Under the pieces are notes generated by a model. It was not told the DNA's origin and did not search any database. It saw nothing but the letters and a program-made list of their open reading frames with translations. Below are positions 17,742 to 26,935 of a stretch of 64,000 nt of DNA, piece after piece. This DNA comes from Rhodovulum kholense. Lineage in GTDB: Bacteria; Pseudomonadota; Alphaproteobacteria; Rhodobacterales; Rhodobacteraceae. How positions within the stretch are numbered: position 1 is the first letter of the stretch; the number at the start of each line of letters is the position of its first letter. The stretch is taken from positions 62,001-126,000 of the forward strand of contig NZ_QAYC01000003.1 of assembly GCF_003053725.1 (NCBI RefSeq), in the 5' to 3' direction. The translations under genes were made by a program, and so were the position numbers.

Positions 17742-18476
17742 TCAGGCCTCTGCCACGAAGCCCGCCTCGGCCATCAGCCGGTTCGAGGCGGTCTCGACGG
17801 TCTCTTCCAGATCGGCCATGAACAGGTCGAGGGGCTTTTGCGCCGCGATCGGTGGCAGGTATTCCAGCACCGCCAGCCCGGGCTTGCGATAGATCCCGGT
17901 GCGCGGCCAGAACACGCCCACATTGGTGGCGGCGGGCACGCAGGGCTGGCCGAACTGCTGGTACAGCACGCCCGCGCCGATCTTGTAGGGCCGCGACACG
18001 CCCGGCGCGACCCGGGTTCCCTGCGGATAGATGATCAGCTGACCCGGCGCCTGCCGCCCCTCGGCCACCTGCTGGCTCATCGAGATGATCGCCTGCCCGC
18101 GCTTGCCACGGTCGACCGGCACGCAGCCGATCCTCAGCGCATACCAGCCCAGCACGGGCGCCCAGGTCAGCGACTTCTTCATGATGAAGCGCGGCCGGGG
18201 CAGCGAGCCCGCCAGCAGGATGATGTCGAAGAACGACTGGTGCTTGGCGGCGATCAGCACCTCGCCTTCGGGCGGCGTGCCGCGCACCTCGGATCTCAGC
18301 CCGATCATCCAGCGCGCGGTCCAGCGCACCCAGTGACAATAATGCCGCGCGGCCAGCGTGGCGCCGCGCGGCGAGGCCAGCGCAAGGGGCAGGTACAGCA
18401 GGCCGATGACCGGCATCGCCAGGTACATCTGGCCGACGAAGACCAGCGAGCGCAGATATTGCAGGGGAGAGCGCAT
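17742..18476 (-). CDS. Lysophospholipid acyltransferase (PlsC family)
   Basis: A 244-residue membrane-associated acyltransferase that acylates a lysophospholipid, probably 1-acyl-glycerol-3-phosphate. A hydrophobic N-terminal helix (about 11-34) is followed by the catalytic HQSFFD motif at 79-84 (the HX4D pair), motif II RCVPVDRG-like (CVPVDRGKRG), and IYPQGTR at 149-155. The last motif is usually EGTR, and here Gln replaces the Glu. It lies just downstream of ftsX, three bases after the ftsX stop, so it is probably cotranscribed with ftsEX. Confidence 0.88.
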   Translation of the reverse strand: MRSPLQYLRSLVFVGQMYLAMPVIGLLYLPLALASPRGATLAARHYCHWVRWTARWMIGLRSEVRGTPPEGEVLIAAKHQSFFDIILLAGSLPRPRFIMKKSLTWAPVLGWYALRIGCVPVDRGKRGQAIISMSQQVAEGRQAPGQLIIYPQGTRVAPGVSRPYKIGAGVLYQQFGQPCVPAATNVGVFWPRTGIYRKPGLAVLEYLPPIAAQKPLDLFMADLEETVETASNRLMAEAGFVAEA

Positions 18477-18479
18477 CGG

Positions 18480-19391
18480 TCAGGTGATCCTTCTCAGCAT
18501 CCGCATCGCGGTCCAGCGGGTGGCGGCAAAGCCGATGGCCCCCGCCAGCACCGGCAAGAGCAGCGGCACGATCCATTGCGCGCCGGAAAAGCCAAGCCCG
18601 GTCAGGAACCCGTCGGGCCCGTCGCCCGGCAGCAACGCGACCACGCCCATTCCGGCCAGGGTGCCGATCGCCGCGCCTTCCAGCGTTCGCCGTGTAAAGC
18701 GCCGCACGAAGGCGCGCGCAATGAAAATGTCTCGCGCCCCCACCAGCCGCAGCACCCCGATGACCTGGGCATTGGCGGCCAGCGCCGCATTCGAGGCCAG
18801 CGCGATCATCGCCGCCATGCTGGCGCCGATCAACAGAACCGCCGTCCAGCCCAGAAGCCTCAGCCGCCCGGCCGCGCGGACCAGCGGCTGGCGCCAGCGG
18901 GTATGGTCGTCGAAGACCGCGCCCGGTGCCTCGACCGCAAGGCGCAGCCGCAGCGCCTCGGCATCGGTGCCCGCGCGGGTCTCGGTCACCTCGATCAGCC
19001 GGGGCAGGGGCAGGGTCTCGACCGGCAGGTCGGGGCCGAACCAGGGCTCGAGCAGGCGGCGCTGTTCGATGTCGCTCATCGCCCGGGCCGAGGCGATGCC
19101 GGGCGTCGTGCGCAGGATCTGCAGCACCGCCTCGGTCTGGGTGCCCATCTGCCCGGGCGGGGCCGAGATCCGCACCGTGGCGGTGCGCGCCAGCGCGTCG
19201 GCCCAGCGGTCGGCCAGCCGCCCCGAGGCCAGCGCCAGCGCCAGCGCGAAGACCGCCAAAAACGCCATGGTCGCTGCGGTGAACAGCGTCAGCCGCGCGG
19301 CAAAGCCGGTCGGCGGCACCACCCGGCTGGCTTCGGGGTCCGAGGCCAGCAGAGCGGCGATCCGGCCCAGAGGGGTCAGGAGCGCCTTCAC
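18480..19391 (-). CDS. ftsX: Cell-division ABC permease-like protein FtsX
   Basis: A 303-residue integral membrane protein with four helices: one after a cytoplasmic tail (around 31-55), and three in the C-terminal half (around 178-200, 231-251, 272-292). A large periplasmic loop lies between them. FtsX couples FtsE ATPase activity to peptidoglycan hydrolases at the septum. The SARAMSDIEQRRLLEPWFG stretch in the loop is typical of alphaproteobacterial FtsX. The ATG overlaps the ftsE stop by four bases (ATGA). The sequence is weaker in motifs than FtsE, so identification relies on the partner gene. Confidence 0.88.
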   Translation of the reverse strand: MKALLTPLGRIAALLASDPEASRVVPPTGFAARLTLFTAATMAFLAVFALALALASGRLADRWADALARTATVRISAPPGQMGTQTEAVLQILRTTPGIASARAMSDIEQRRLLEPWFGPDLPVETLPLPRLIEVTETRAGTDAEALRLRLAVEAPGAVFDDHTRWRQPLVRAAGRLRLLGWTAVLLIGASMAAMIALASNAALAANAQVIGVLRLVGARDIFIARAFVRRFTRRTLEGAAIGTLAGMGVVALLPGDGPDGFLTGLGFSGAQWIVPLLLPVLAGAIGFAATRWTAMRMLRRIT

Positions 19392-20065
19392 AGATCCGCC
19401 CCCGCCAGATAAAGCCGCCGGTCCTGGATCCGCAGCACCCGGGCCGCGACCTGGGTCTTGGCTGCCCGGATCAGGTTCATGTCATGGGTGGCAATCACGA
19501 TCGCCTTGCCCATCCGGTTCAGCTCGACCAGCAGTTGCAGGATGCGCAAGGACATCTCCCAGTCGACGTTGCCGGTGGGTTCGTCGGCCAGGATCACGTC
19601 TGGCGACAGGATCACCGCCCGGGCCAGCGCCGCGCGCTGACGTTCGCCGCCCGACAACTGGGGCGGCAGCGCATCGGCCCGCTGGGTCAGCCCGACCCAG
19701 TTCAGCAACTCGGCCATGTTGCGGTCCTCGGCGGCGACGTCACGTCCCGCGGCGAGCAGCGGCAGGGTGATGTTCTCGCGCAGCGGCAGATGGTCGAGAA
19801 ACCCGCAATCCTGATGCACGACGCCGATCCGGCGCCGCATCCGCGCCACTCCGTCGCGGTCGAGCCCGGCCAGATCGGCGCCGAAAAGCCGCACCGCGCC
19901 GTGGCTCGGATGCAGCTCGGCATAGCAGATCTTGAGGAAAGTCGTCTTTCCGGCGCCCGAGGGGCCGGTCAGGAAATGGAACGAGGCGGGTGCCAGGTTC
20001 AGCGACATGTCGCACAAAAGCTCGCTTCCGCCATAGCTGTGCGAGACGTTTTCGAGCTCGATCAA
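19388..20065 (-). CDS. ftsE: Cell-division ATP-binding protein FtsE
   Basis: A 225-residue ABC ATPase. The Walker A motif GPSGAGKTT is at residues 34-42, the Q-loop is HQDCGFLDHLPLREN, the signature LSGGERQRAALARA, and Walker B ILADEPTGN. FtsE works with FtsX to regulate cell-wall hydrolysis at division. The start is a TTG at 20065, with GGAG about nine bases upstream; extending upstream gives non-homologous residues, so TTG is preferred. The reading frame overlaps ftsX by four bases, and plsC follows. The gene is divergent from the zinc-ribbon gene. Confidence 0.93.
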   Translation of the reverse strand: MIELENVSHSYGGSELLCDMSLNLAPASFHFLTGPSGAGKTTFLKICYAELHPSHGAVRLFGADLAGLDRDGVARMRRRIGVVHQDCGFLDHLPLRENITLPLLAAGRDVAAEDRNMAELLNWVGLTQRADALPPQLSGGERQRAALARAVILSPDVILADEPTGNVDWEMSLRILQLLVELNRMGKAIVIATHDMNLIRAAKTQVAARVLRIQDRRLYLAGADL

Positions 20066-20241
20066 GGTCCGCTCCGTCGGCCGGGGTCCGGGTCCGTTTG
20101 CCCAAGGTATTGCGCAGGGCTGCGCGGGTTGCAATCGTGGCGGGACGCAAAGGCTTTGAATTTCCGCAGGCGGTGATACAACATGGCGCGGAAACGGCAG
20201 GCAGGTCCGGCGGGCCGATGCGCCCCGGGGGGTTAAGCGGA

Positions 20242-21054
20242 ATGCGATTGACGTGCCCGAAATGCGGCGCCCAATACGAGGTCGACGAGGCGGTGATCCC
20301 CGAAGAGGGCCGCGACGTCCAATGCTCGAACTGCAATCATATCTGGTTCCAGGACTCGCCCGCGCTGGCGGCCCGGGACCCTTTGGCGGCCTTCGCCATG
20401 CCGCGCGCTCCGGCCGGGCCCGGCTCTGCGCCGCCCGCGCCAAAGCCCGAGGGCGAGTCGGATGCCGACGCGCCCCGCTCCGGGACGGCCGACCCCGAGA
20501 TGGCGGCAGGGACGGCGCCCGAGCCGCAACGTCGCGGCCTTGACGACGATGTGCTGAGCATCCTGCGCGAGGAGGCCGAGCGCGAGCAGCGCGCCCGCGA
20601 GGAAGAGGCCACCGCCGAGACCTTTTCCGAACAGGCCGATCTGGGGCTTGCGAGCCCGCCGCGCCCTCGCCGCCCCGATCCCGAGCCGGAACCGGCGCGC
20701 CCCACGGCCCCGCCCGAACCGACCCGCAGCCCCCCCGCCCGGCGCGATCTGCTGCCGGATGTCGAGGAAATCACCTCGACCCTGTCGGCCAGTTCCGACC
20801 GGGGCGCGCACAGCATCCCGCCCGCACCCGAACCCGAAGGGAGCCGCCGCCGCGCCTTTCTCGGAGGCTTCCTGCTGGCGGTTCTGGTGGCAGCCGGAGC
20901 ACTTGCGGCCTATGTCTACGCGCCCGTGCTGGCCGGGCTCGACCCCGCCCTGGAGCCGCAGGTCGCGGCCTATGTCGGCGCGGTGGACGCGGCCCGGGAC
21001 TGGATCGCCGGGGTGGTGCCGCCAGACCTTCTGGACCGGGTGCTCGGCCGCTAG
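20242..21054 (+). CDS. Zinc-ribbon (MJ0042) membrane protein
   Basis: A 270-residue protein with an N-terminal MJ0042-type zinc finger. Cysteines C5, C8, C28 and C31 form two CxxC pairs (TCPKCGAQYEV and VQCSNCNHIWF). Then a long Pro/Glu/Arg-rich low-complexity region covers about 45-205. One predicted transmembrane helix follows at about 211-232 (FLGGFLLAVLVAAGALAAYV), with a short extracytoplasmic end. The organisation suggests a cytoplasmic finger tethered to the inner membrane, perhaps sensing or recruiting a partner. It is divergent from ftsEX. The function is not established. Confidence 0.82.
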   Translation: MRLTCPKCGAQYEVDEAVIPEEGRDVQCSNCNHIWFQDSPALAARDPLAAFAMPRAPAGPGSAPPAPKPEGESDADAPRSGTADPEMAAGTAPEPQRRGLDDDVLSILREEAEREQRAREEEATAETFSEQADLGLASPPRPRRPDPEPEPARPTAPPEPTRSPPARRDLLPDVEEITSTLSASSDRGAHSIPPAPEPEGSRRRAFLGGFLLAVLVAAGALAAYVYAPVLAGLDPALEPQVAAYVGAVDAARDWIAGVVPPDLLDRVLGR

Positions 21055-21175
21055 GCAGCAGCGCCTTTTCGGGACGGATTTCGCGTGTCCCGGACAGATC
21101 GCGCATCAAGGTTTCGGCCCCGGGGATGCCCCGCTCCGGGCCGACCCGTCCTATTGCGGTGCAAAGGGGGGCGCC

Positions 21176-22259
21176 TAGCTGTTCCACCCCGGATGATCAC
21201 ATAGACCCTCGCCGGTCTGCCCTGTTCATGGCAGGGTCGATCCTGCGCGAGGTTCGGGAAGGGACGGGAGCATGCTGATCTCTCTGAACAGGCAGGCCAG
21301 CACGACACCGAAGATCCGGGGAGCGATCCAGGCGAGCAGCGAACCGGCGAGGTTGGTTGCCGAGCGCTGCGGGATCTCCGGGCAGACGGTCTGGAAGTGG
21401 CGGGGTCGCGACGACGTCCACGACCGGAGCCAGCCGCCGCACCGCTTGCAGACGACGCTGACGCCGGCGCAGGTTTCGAGCGTGGCGAAGAAAGTCGCCG
21501 TGGCGCTGCGCAAGGCGCTTCTCCTGCCGCTCGACGATCTGCTCGCCGTGGTGCGCGAATTCCTCACCCCGCATGTCTCGCGCTTGGGCCTCGACCGCGG
21601 CCTCCGGCGCCACGGCGTGGGCAACCTGCGGGCGCTGAAGTCGAAGGACTCTAGGCCCGCGCATGGCAGCTTCAAGGCCTACGAGCCCGGCTACCTGCAC
21701 ATCGACATCAAATACCTGCCCCATATGGCCGGCGAGGATCACCGCCGCTACCTCTTCGCTGCCATTGACCGAGCGACGCGGCGGGTCGCCGTCGCGCGTC
21801 TATCCCGCACAGGCCGCGGCCAATGCCCGCCGTTTCCTCCGCGATCTAGAGCGCGCGGCCCCGATGAAGATCGCCCGCGTGCTGACCGATAACGGCAAGG
21901 CTTTCAACGACCGCCTCTTCGGCCCGCGCAAACGCGCTGCAGCCGGATAACACGCGTTCGACCTCCTCTGCGCGGACCTCGGGATCGAGCATCGTCTCGC
22001 GCCGCCGATGCGGCCGCAGACGAACGGCATGGTCGAGCGGTTCAACGGCAGGATCGAGGATGTCCTGCAGAGCCATCGCGTCCAGAGTGGCGAGGACCTC
22101 GAGCAGACCCTCCTGCGCTACGCCCAGCTCTACAAGAAACAGCTCCCGCAATCAGCCCTGAAGGGGCGAACCCCCGTCGCACTCCTCAAGGGCTGACGAT
22201 GCCACAGACCCGGGGCAGTTCAGGAAGCGCGTCTGCAATCTCGCGGGATGTGACAGCTA
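21176..22259 (+). mobile_element. IS481-family insertion sequence, decayed
   Basis: About 1.08 kb bounded by imperfect inverted repeats: left TAGCTGTTCCACCCCG (21176-21191), and right, read inward from the other strand, TAGCTGTCACATCCCG, with 13 of 16 matching. The transposase between them is disrupted. No clear target duplication is visible; the right side is followed by an AT-rich stretch (22256-22290). The family assignment is by transposase sequence. The ends were inferred and may be a few bases off. Confidence 0.65.
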
Positions 22260-22260
22260 A
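21272..22260 (+). pseudogene. IS481-family transposase, frameshifted
   Basis: The original transposase is readable in pieces. Residues resembling LISLNRQASTTPKIRGAIQA and a helix-turn-helix (AERCGISGQTVWKWR) begin in one frame at 21272. The DDE core YLHIDIKYLP follows, and the frame then jumps near 21790-21798. It continues as RRFLRDLERAAPMKIARVLT and DNGKAFNDRLFGPRKRA, then meets an in-frame TAA at 21948-21950. The same frame resumes with PQTNGMVERFNGRIEDVLQS. A second shift near 22190 leads to the C-terminal AGCDS end at 22258-22260. So at least two frameshifts and one nonsense codon make it inactive. Confidence 0.8.
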
Positions 22261-22294
22261 CTTTATTACATAACGTATTATTTTTTCGGGCCCG

Positions 22295-23822
22295 ATGGCG
22301 TATCCGAGTTTCAAGAGATCGCGGGCAGAGGACAAGACGCCCCTGCTAGAGCAGTGTTTGTCGGTCGATCTGGAAGTTGATCCCAAGACGGCCCGGATCT
22401 TCGATCTGGCCGAGGTCCGGTTTGGCGACGGACCCGCGGTCGTGGCGCCGAAAGGGCCGGTCGCCCGGGGGCTCGACCGGCTTGAAAAGGCGCTGGGCAA
22501 ATCCGCGCATGTCATCGGCCATAATATCCTGCGCCCTGATATCGAACATCTGCTGGCGGCGCGCCCCCGGCTGGATCGCGCCACTGCCTTCGCCGCCATC
22601 GAGACCCTGTTGGCCGGACAGGTCTGCGGCGCGCGGGTCGGGCCGGTGTTGGACACGCTCTCGGACCCGAAAGCGGGCTGGTCGATGGCCTATGCGCTGG
22701 CCTGGATCGCGGTCGCGGGCGGAGAGTCGGTGATGCCGCCCTGGGTGCGGGCGAGCTTTCCGCAGGCGGGCCTCATCCTGTGCGACATAAGCTGTGGCGA
22801 CGACGCCTGCGCTTGGTACGCCACGAAGAACGACCCGGTCGCGGCGCTGAGGACATGGTTCGTCTTTGACGGCTTCCGGCCGCAGCCGGTGGACTGCGAC
22901 GGCACGCCCTTGCAACAGCTCATCGTGGCCGAGGTGATGCGGCATGCGAATGTCCTTGGCATCCTGCCCACCGGCACCGGCAAATCCGTGTGCTATCAGG
23001 TTCCGGCGCTCAGCCTTTACGAGAAGACCGGCGCGCTGACGGTGGTGATCTCGCCCCTGGTGGCGCTGATGGCCGACCAGGTGCAGGGGATGGAACGGGC
23101 CGGGATCTCGTCCGCAGTGACGGCCACGCCGAAACCCGAGGTCGTGCGCGACATCACCGACCATTTCCGCGACCGGCTGGGCGTCGAGCTGCGGCTGTTC
23201 GATGGGGGGGGCACGCGGACCAACCTGACCTTCTCGGTGCTGCCGACCGGCAAGGAAAGCAAGCTGGGCGATATCCTGACGGTCCTGTCCGACCGATTGC
23301 CCAAAGGCGACAGGTCGGGCGCGGTGGTCTATTGCGCCCCCCGAAACGAAACCGAACGCGTCGCGCGCTTTCTCAAGGATCAGGGGTTTGCCGCTGCGCA
23401 AGGTCGAGATGCCGCGCAGGCTCGGTCTACCCGAGCCCGACCAGTATCAGGTGCCGGATCTGACCTCGGTCAATCTTTCCTGTGCCGGGCGTCTGCGCGA
23501 CGGGAACGCGACCCTTGGCGCCATCGCCGCGGCCAAGGTCGGCGATCCGGTCACGCTGGACCTGCAAGGCGGGAAATGGAGGATCCTCGACGGGCAGGGC
23601 CGGGTGCTGGGCTGCATGGCCAGGACCTGAGCGCCGCCCGAGGGCACCGGTCCGGTCTCGGGAAGGGGCGGGGCGGTCATACGCTGGGGCAAGACCGACA
23701 ACGACGAGGCCTTCCAGACCTATATCCGCCGCGACGAATGGGAGACGATCCTGCCCGAACTGGTGTTCCGCAGGCAGGACCTGCTGGCATCGGGCAATCC
23801 GGCAAGGCCCGGGCCGCCTTGA
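22295..23822 (+). pseudogene. Remnant of large exonuclease-RecQ helicase gene (multiple deletions)
   Basis: The N-terminus (CLSVDLEVDP ... SAHVIGHNILRPDIEHL) looks like the start of a DEDD exonuclease domain, but it breaks off soon after. The RecQ helicase part begins with Walker A GILPTGTGKSVCYQVPAL (about 22960) and SPLVALMADQVQGMERAGI. At once it joins SSAVTATPKPEVVRDITDHF, which omits the whole DEAH/box II region. It stops at VVYCAPRNETERVARFLKDQ (motif IV). A frame change near 23390 leads to a C-terminal piece (LRKVEMPRRLGLPEPDQYQV ... VLGCMART). A TGA at 23628-23630 interrupts it before RWGKTDNDEAFQTYIRRDEW and WETILPELVFRR. Ordinary genes of this kind are several kilobases long (family knowledge), so only fragments persist. 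It abuts the decayed IS. Confidence 0.7.
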
Positions 23823-23838
23823 GGCGGGCCCGGATGGG

Positions 23839-24972
23839 TCAGCCGGTCACGACCAGCGTCAGCCCGCCCATCGGCCCGTCGCCCGCGACCTGATCGATCC
23901 CGATCACCTCGAAGCCGATGGCCTGGCCCTTCGGGATGCTCAGCCGCGGGGTCCGGAGCGACAGCCGGGTTTGCCTGGCCTCGCGCGTCATCTCGCGGAA
24001 CCGCGCGAAAAGATCGCGATGGGCCGAGGCCCGGGTCTCACCCGCGCCGATCGCCCTCAGCACCGCGCGCATCTCGGCGCCCAGCCGCTTCTGGTCGTCC
24101 AGCGATATGCCGCGCCCGGTGATCGACAGCCGCAGGCCCTCGGGCATCGGTTCGGCCTTGACCTCGCCCCCGCCCTTGCGAAGCCTTAGCCCGGTCAGGT
24201 CCGCCCATCCGCGCTTGGGGATCTCCGGGAAGGGCGCGATCCCGGCCAGCGCGGGATGCCGCAGGGCCATCAGCTCGGTCGGCTGCAAGGCTCGGATCGC
24301 GAGGTCGATCCGCGCATTGGCCCGGTGCACGAGGTTGAAATTGAACGCCTGCGCCTGCCCGAGGATGTTGAGGTTCTGCTGGGCGACATGGCGGTCGAGC
24401 CGGGGATCGAGCGCGTCATCGTCGACCGGCAGATCCAGTGGCGAGAACGAGAAGACCCGCGCAAACAGGCATTTATGGCCCGACTGGCCGGGCGGAACGG
24501 TCCAGACGAACCGGGTTTCGGCAGCCCCCAGCGCCGGCACGAAGGCCTGGGGCACCGCGCCCCGCGTCAGGTTCTCGGCGAACCGGGTGGAAAAGCCGAT
24601 GGTCGGATCGACAAGGAAATGCTCGACCTTCGCGGCGGGCACCGGCAGGTCGCCCCGGTTCTGCAGCGCGGTGCGGATCACATAGGTATCGCCCGCCTGA
24701 AGCTGGGTCGTCGCGGCGCCCAGATTGGTGATCGGCGACAGCGTCAGGTCGGGCGAATGCCAGAAGGTGATCCCCGAAAACGGCCGCGCCCCGGTATCGC
24801 CGTCGAAGGACCGGATCACGAGGAACGAGCTGTCATGGAACAGGCCGGGCGGCTTGCGCTCTTTGCGGCGAAACTGGTCCTGCAGCTTCTTGAGGGTGTC
24901 GGGGGCATAGGCATCGCGCCGCTTCCTGAGCTCGGCCAGGTAGTCGCGGGCAACCTTCAGGGTTTCGGTCAT
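23839..24972 (-). CDS. Hypothetical protein with CARDB-like segment, partner of the phospholipase-like gene
   Basis: A 377-residue protein that I do not recognise as a named family. Residues 1-45 are helical and charged (TLKVARDYLAELRKRRDAYA). Residues about 65-155 resemble a CARDB or Ig-like beta sandwich: DLTLSPITNLGAATTQLQAG and DTYVIRTALQNRGDLPVPAA. The remainder carries ANARIDLAIRALQPTELMAL and further beta-like stretches. No signal peptide or membrane helix is visible. It starts 46 bases after the phospholipase-like gene on the same strand, so they are probably one operon. A role as an adhesion, carrier or immunity-like partner is speculative. Confidence 0.7.
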   Translation of the reverse strand: MTETLKVARDYLAELRKRRDAYAPDTLKKLQDQFRRKERKPPGLFHDSSFLVIRSFDGDTGARPFSGITFWHSPDLTLSPITNLGAATTQLQAGDTYVIRTALQNRGDLPVPAAKVEHFLVDPTIGFSTRFAENLTRGAVPQAFVPALGAAETRFVWTVPPGQSGHKCLFARVFSFSPLDLPVDDDALDPRLDRHVAQQNLNILGQAQAFNFNLVHRANARIDLAIRALQPTELMALRHPALAGIAPFPEIPKRGWADLTGLRLRKGGGEVKAEPMPEGLRLSITGRGISLDDQKRLGAEMRAVLRAIGAGETRASAHRDLFARFREMTREARQTRLSLRTPRLSIPKGQAIGFEVIGIDQVAGDGPMGGLTLVVTG

Positions 24973-25018
24973 GGTCGGTCTCCGTCTCGGGGCGCCATTG
25001 CGCGCACGGAAGAATGGG

Positions 25019-26935
25019 TCAGGGCAGGATCGTCAGGCTCACCGTTCGGGGATCGGCCTGGTCGATATTGGTGATCAGCCGGGTCGGCTCGTTCGGGCTG
25101 TCGCCTTTCTGCCGCCAGCACAGGAAGCCGTAGCCGCGGTCGCTGTCGAGGTTGAAATCCGGGATCCTGAGCCCGCGGAACCAGCGTCCGTAAAGATGGC
25201 CGCTGAAGTCGAGCCCGTTGCCCAGCGTGCGCTTACCCAGAAGCGCCAGCAGCGCGGCCTCGTCGGGATCGCCGCCCGCATCCTGCATCGCGGCCAGTTG
25301 CGTCACCAGATCGTCGTCCACCGGGATGCGTCCGAAGGCGTAATGGGTGGCGAATTGCGTGAAATAGCTGGCGGGCGCGGGCTGAACCGCGGATTTCTCG
25401 CCATCGGTCAACGGATAGATCAGGTGGCGTTCCTGGTTGAAGATCGCCGCCAGCGGGTCGCTGAGAAAATCGGCCGAGAAGCGCAGCAAAGGTTCGCGCC
25501 CCGCGACGTTGGCGGCGACGGTCCCGGTCGGGTCCGGCATCGAGGGCGTCACGAACTGGCGCAGCCGCGGGTCGGTCAGATGCTCGATCATCGGGAAGCC
25601 GAGCCCGTTCAGCGCCAGCGACAGGCGGAACATCATGAAGGCGTTGTGGACCTGTTCGTAGATCAGGCAGGCGGCATAGCGGATCGTCGCGGTGCCCAGC
25701 GTGACGACGGCGCCCGCAATGCCGTCGGCCAGCGCCGCCGCCGCCATCACCGCGGCGATGACCAGCGCAGCCAGCAGGATGAAGATCGAGAGGATCCCGA
25801 AATCCGACGCGGTATCGGTGGCGTCCTCGAGGAAATCGCCGACCTCATCAAGATTGTCCGTTGTCTTTTCCCAGACCTCGCGCAGCTCGGCGGTCAGCGA
25901 ATAGGGAACCGGCGCGGGCAGGGTGCCGGTGTCGGTGAAGCTCTTCATGAACCGGTACCATAGCCGATAGGTGTCATCGACATCCGAGGCGGTGATCCGG
26001 CTGGCATAATCCGGGTCGGGGTCGCCATCCTCCTGATAGACCTTGTTCATCGCCTCGGCGAGGAAGGCCGCAAAATCGGGGGGCAGCTTCGGGTCGCCCT
26101 CGGGTTCCTCGTCCGAGATCGTGCCGGTGAAGTTGAAGTTGCACAGCGCATGGATTTTCGAGCGGTTCCAGTCCTGCCCGGTGACGTTCAGCAGGTTGAA
26201 GACATCCTGGAAATTCTCGCCCGTCTTGTGGCGCTGGGACTGGCTGCGGTAGGGGCCGCCGGACCAGAGGTTGACATAGGCATGGCCGACCGTGTCGGCG
26301 CCCACATGGGTCAGGTAGCCAAGCGCGTAGAGGTGATGCGGCGAGGACATGTCGCGGGTCGAGTTCAGCAGCTCTTCGGCCATGCGCCCGGTCTTGCGGT
26401 AATGCATGGCGTCGAACCACCACCACTCGCCCTCCGCGGCGCCGTCGCGATAGGGGTGCGAGATCAGGTCGAAGAGGTTGAAGTCGGACACGAAGGCCTT
26501 CAGCGCCTCGGTCAGGGTCGCCTGAAGCCCGGTCAGGACGTTGTTGATGTCGTTGAAGGTCTGTTCCAGCTCGCTCAGCAGCGCGGAATCCTCGATCACC
26601 TCGTCCACGGCCTCGTCGAAGGCCTCGAGCGCGTCCAGGACCGGCTGCGGCACGACCGAAAGCAGGGCCTCCTTGAAGTCGTCGATGAAGTCGCCGACGT
26701 CGTTGTAGATCTCGACCAGCTTGCCGACCGTCGGGTTCAGATCCTTGGTGTTGAAGAAGAACGGGTCCGGCCCGTGGCAGCCGAAGAAGAGGTAGGGCAG
26801 GTTCTTCGGATCGGCCAGAAGGTCCTGCAGCTTCTGGACCTCGTCCGGTCCCGGACCCTCGCCGAGCCCGCGCCCGCTTTGAATGGCGGCCTTCAGACGG
26901 TCGGCGATCATGTGATGCATTGCGGGGCCTGGCAT
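25019..26935 (-). CDS. Zinc-dependent phospholipase C-like protein
   Basis: A 638-residue protein. The beginning PAMHHMIADRLKAAI and LPYLFFGCHGPDPFFFNTKD match zinc-dependent phospholipase C proteins, and so does ALGYLTHVGADTVGHAYVN (about 205-223) with its His/Asp ligand pattern. Its predicted role is cleavage of a phosphodiester in phospholipids, but the metal centre should be treated as provisional. A hydrophobic region around 378-415 (FILLAALVIAAVMAAAALAD) may insert into or contact membrane. There is no clear N-terminal signal peptide, so export, if any, would use another route. The ATG at 26935 is preceded by GGGAGGTG, a strong ribosome site. It is the first gene of a two-gene unit. Confidence 0.75.
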   Translation of the reverse strand: MPGPAMHHMIADRLKAAIQSGRGLGEGPGPDEVQKLQDLLADPKNLPYLFFGCHGPDPFFFNTKDLNPTVGKLVEIYNDVGDFIDDFKEALLSVVPQPVLDALEAFDEAVDEVIEDSALLSELEQTFNDINNVLTGLQATLTEALKAFVSDFNLFDLISHPYRDGAAEGEWWWFDAMHYRKTGRMAEELLNSTRDMSSPHHLYALGYLTHVGADTVGHAYVNLWSGGPYRSQSQRHKTGENFQDVFNLLNVTGQDWNRSKIHALCNFNFTGTISDEEPEGDPKLPPDFAAFLAEAMNKVYQEDGDPDPDYASRITASDVDDTYRLWYRFMKSFTDTGTLPAPVPYSLTAELREVWEKTTDNLDEVGDFLEDATDTASDFGILSIFILLAALVIAAVMAAAALADGIAGAVVTLGTATIRYAACLIYEQVHNAFMMFRLSLALNGLGFPMIEHLTDPRLRQFVTPSMPDPTGTVAANVAGREPLLRFSADFLSDPLAAIFNQERHLIYPLTDGEKSAVQPAPASYFTQFATHYAFGRIPVDDDLVTQLAAMQDAGGDPDEAALLALLGKRTLGNGLDFSGHLYGRWFRGLRIPDFNLDSDRGYGFLCWRQKGDSPNEPTRLITNIDQADPRTVSLTILP

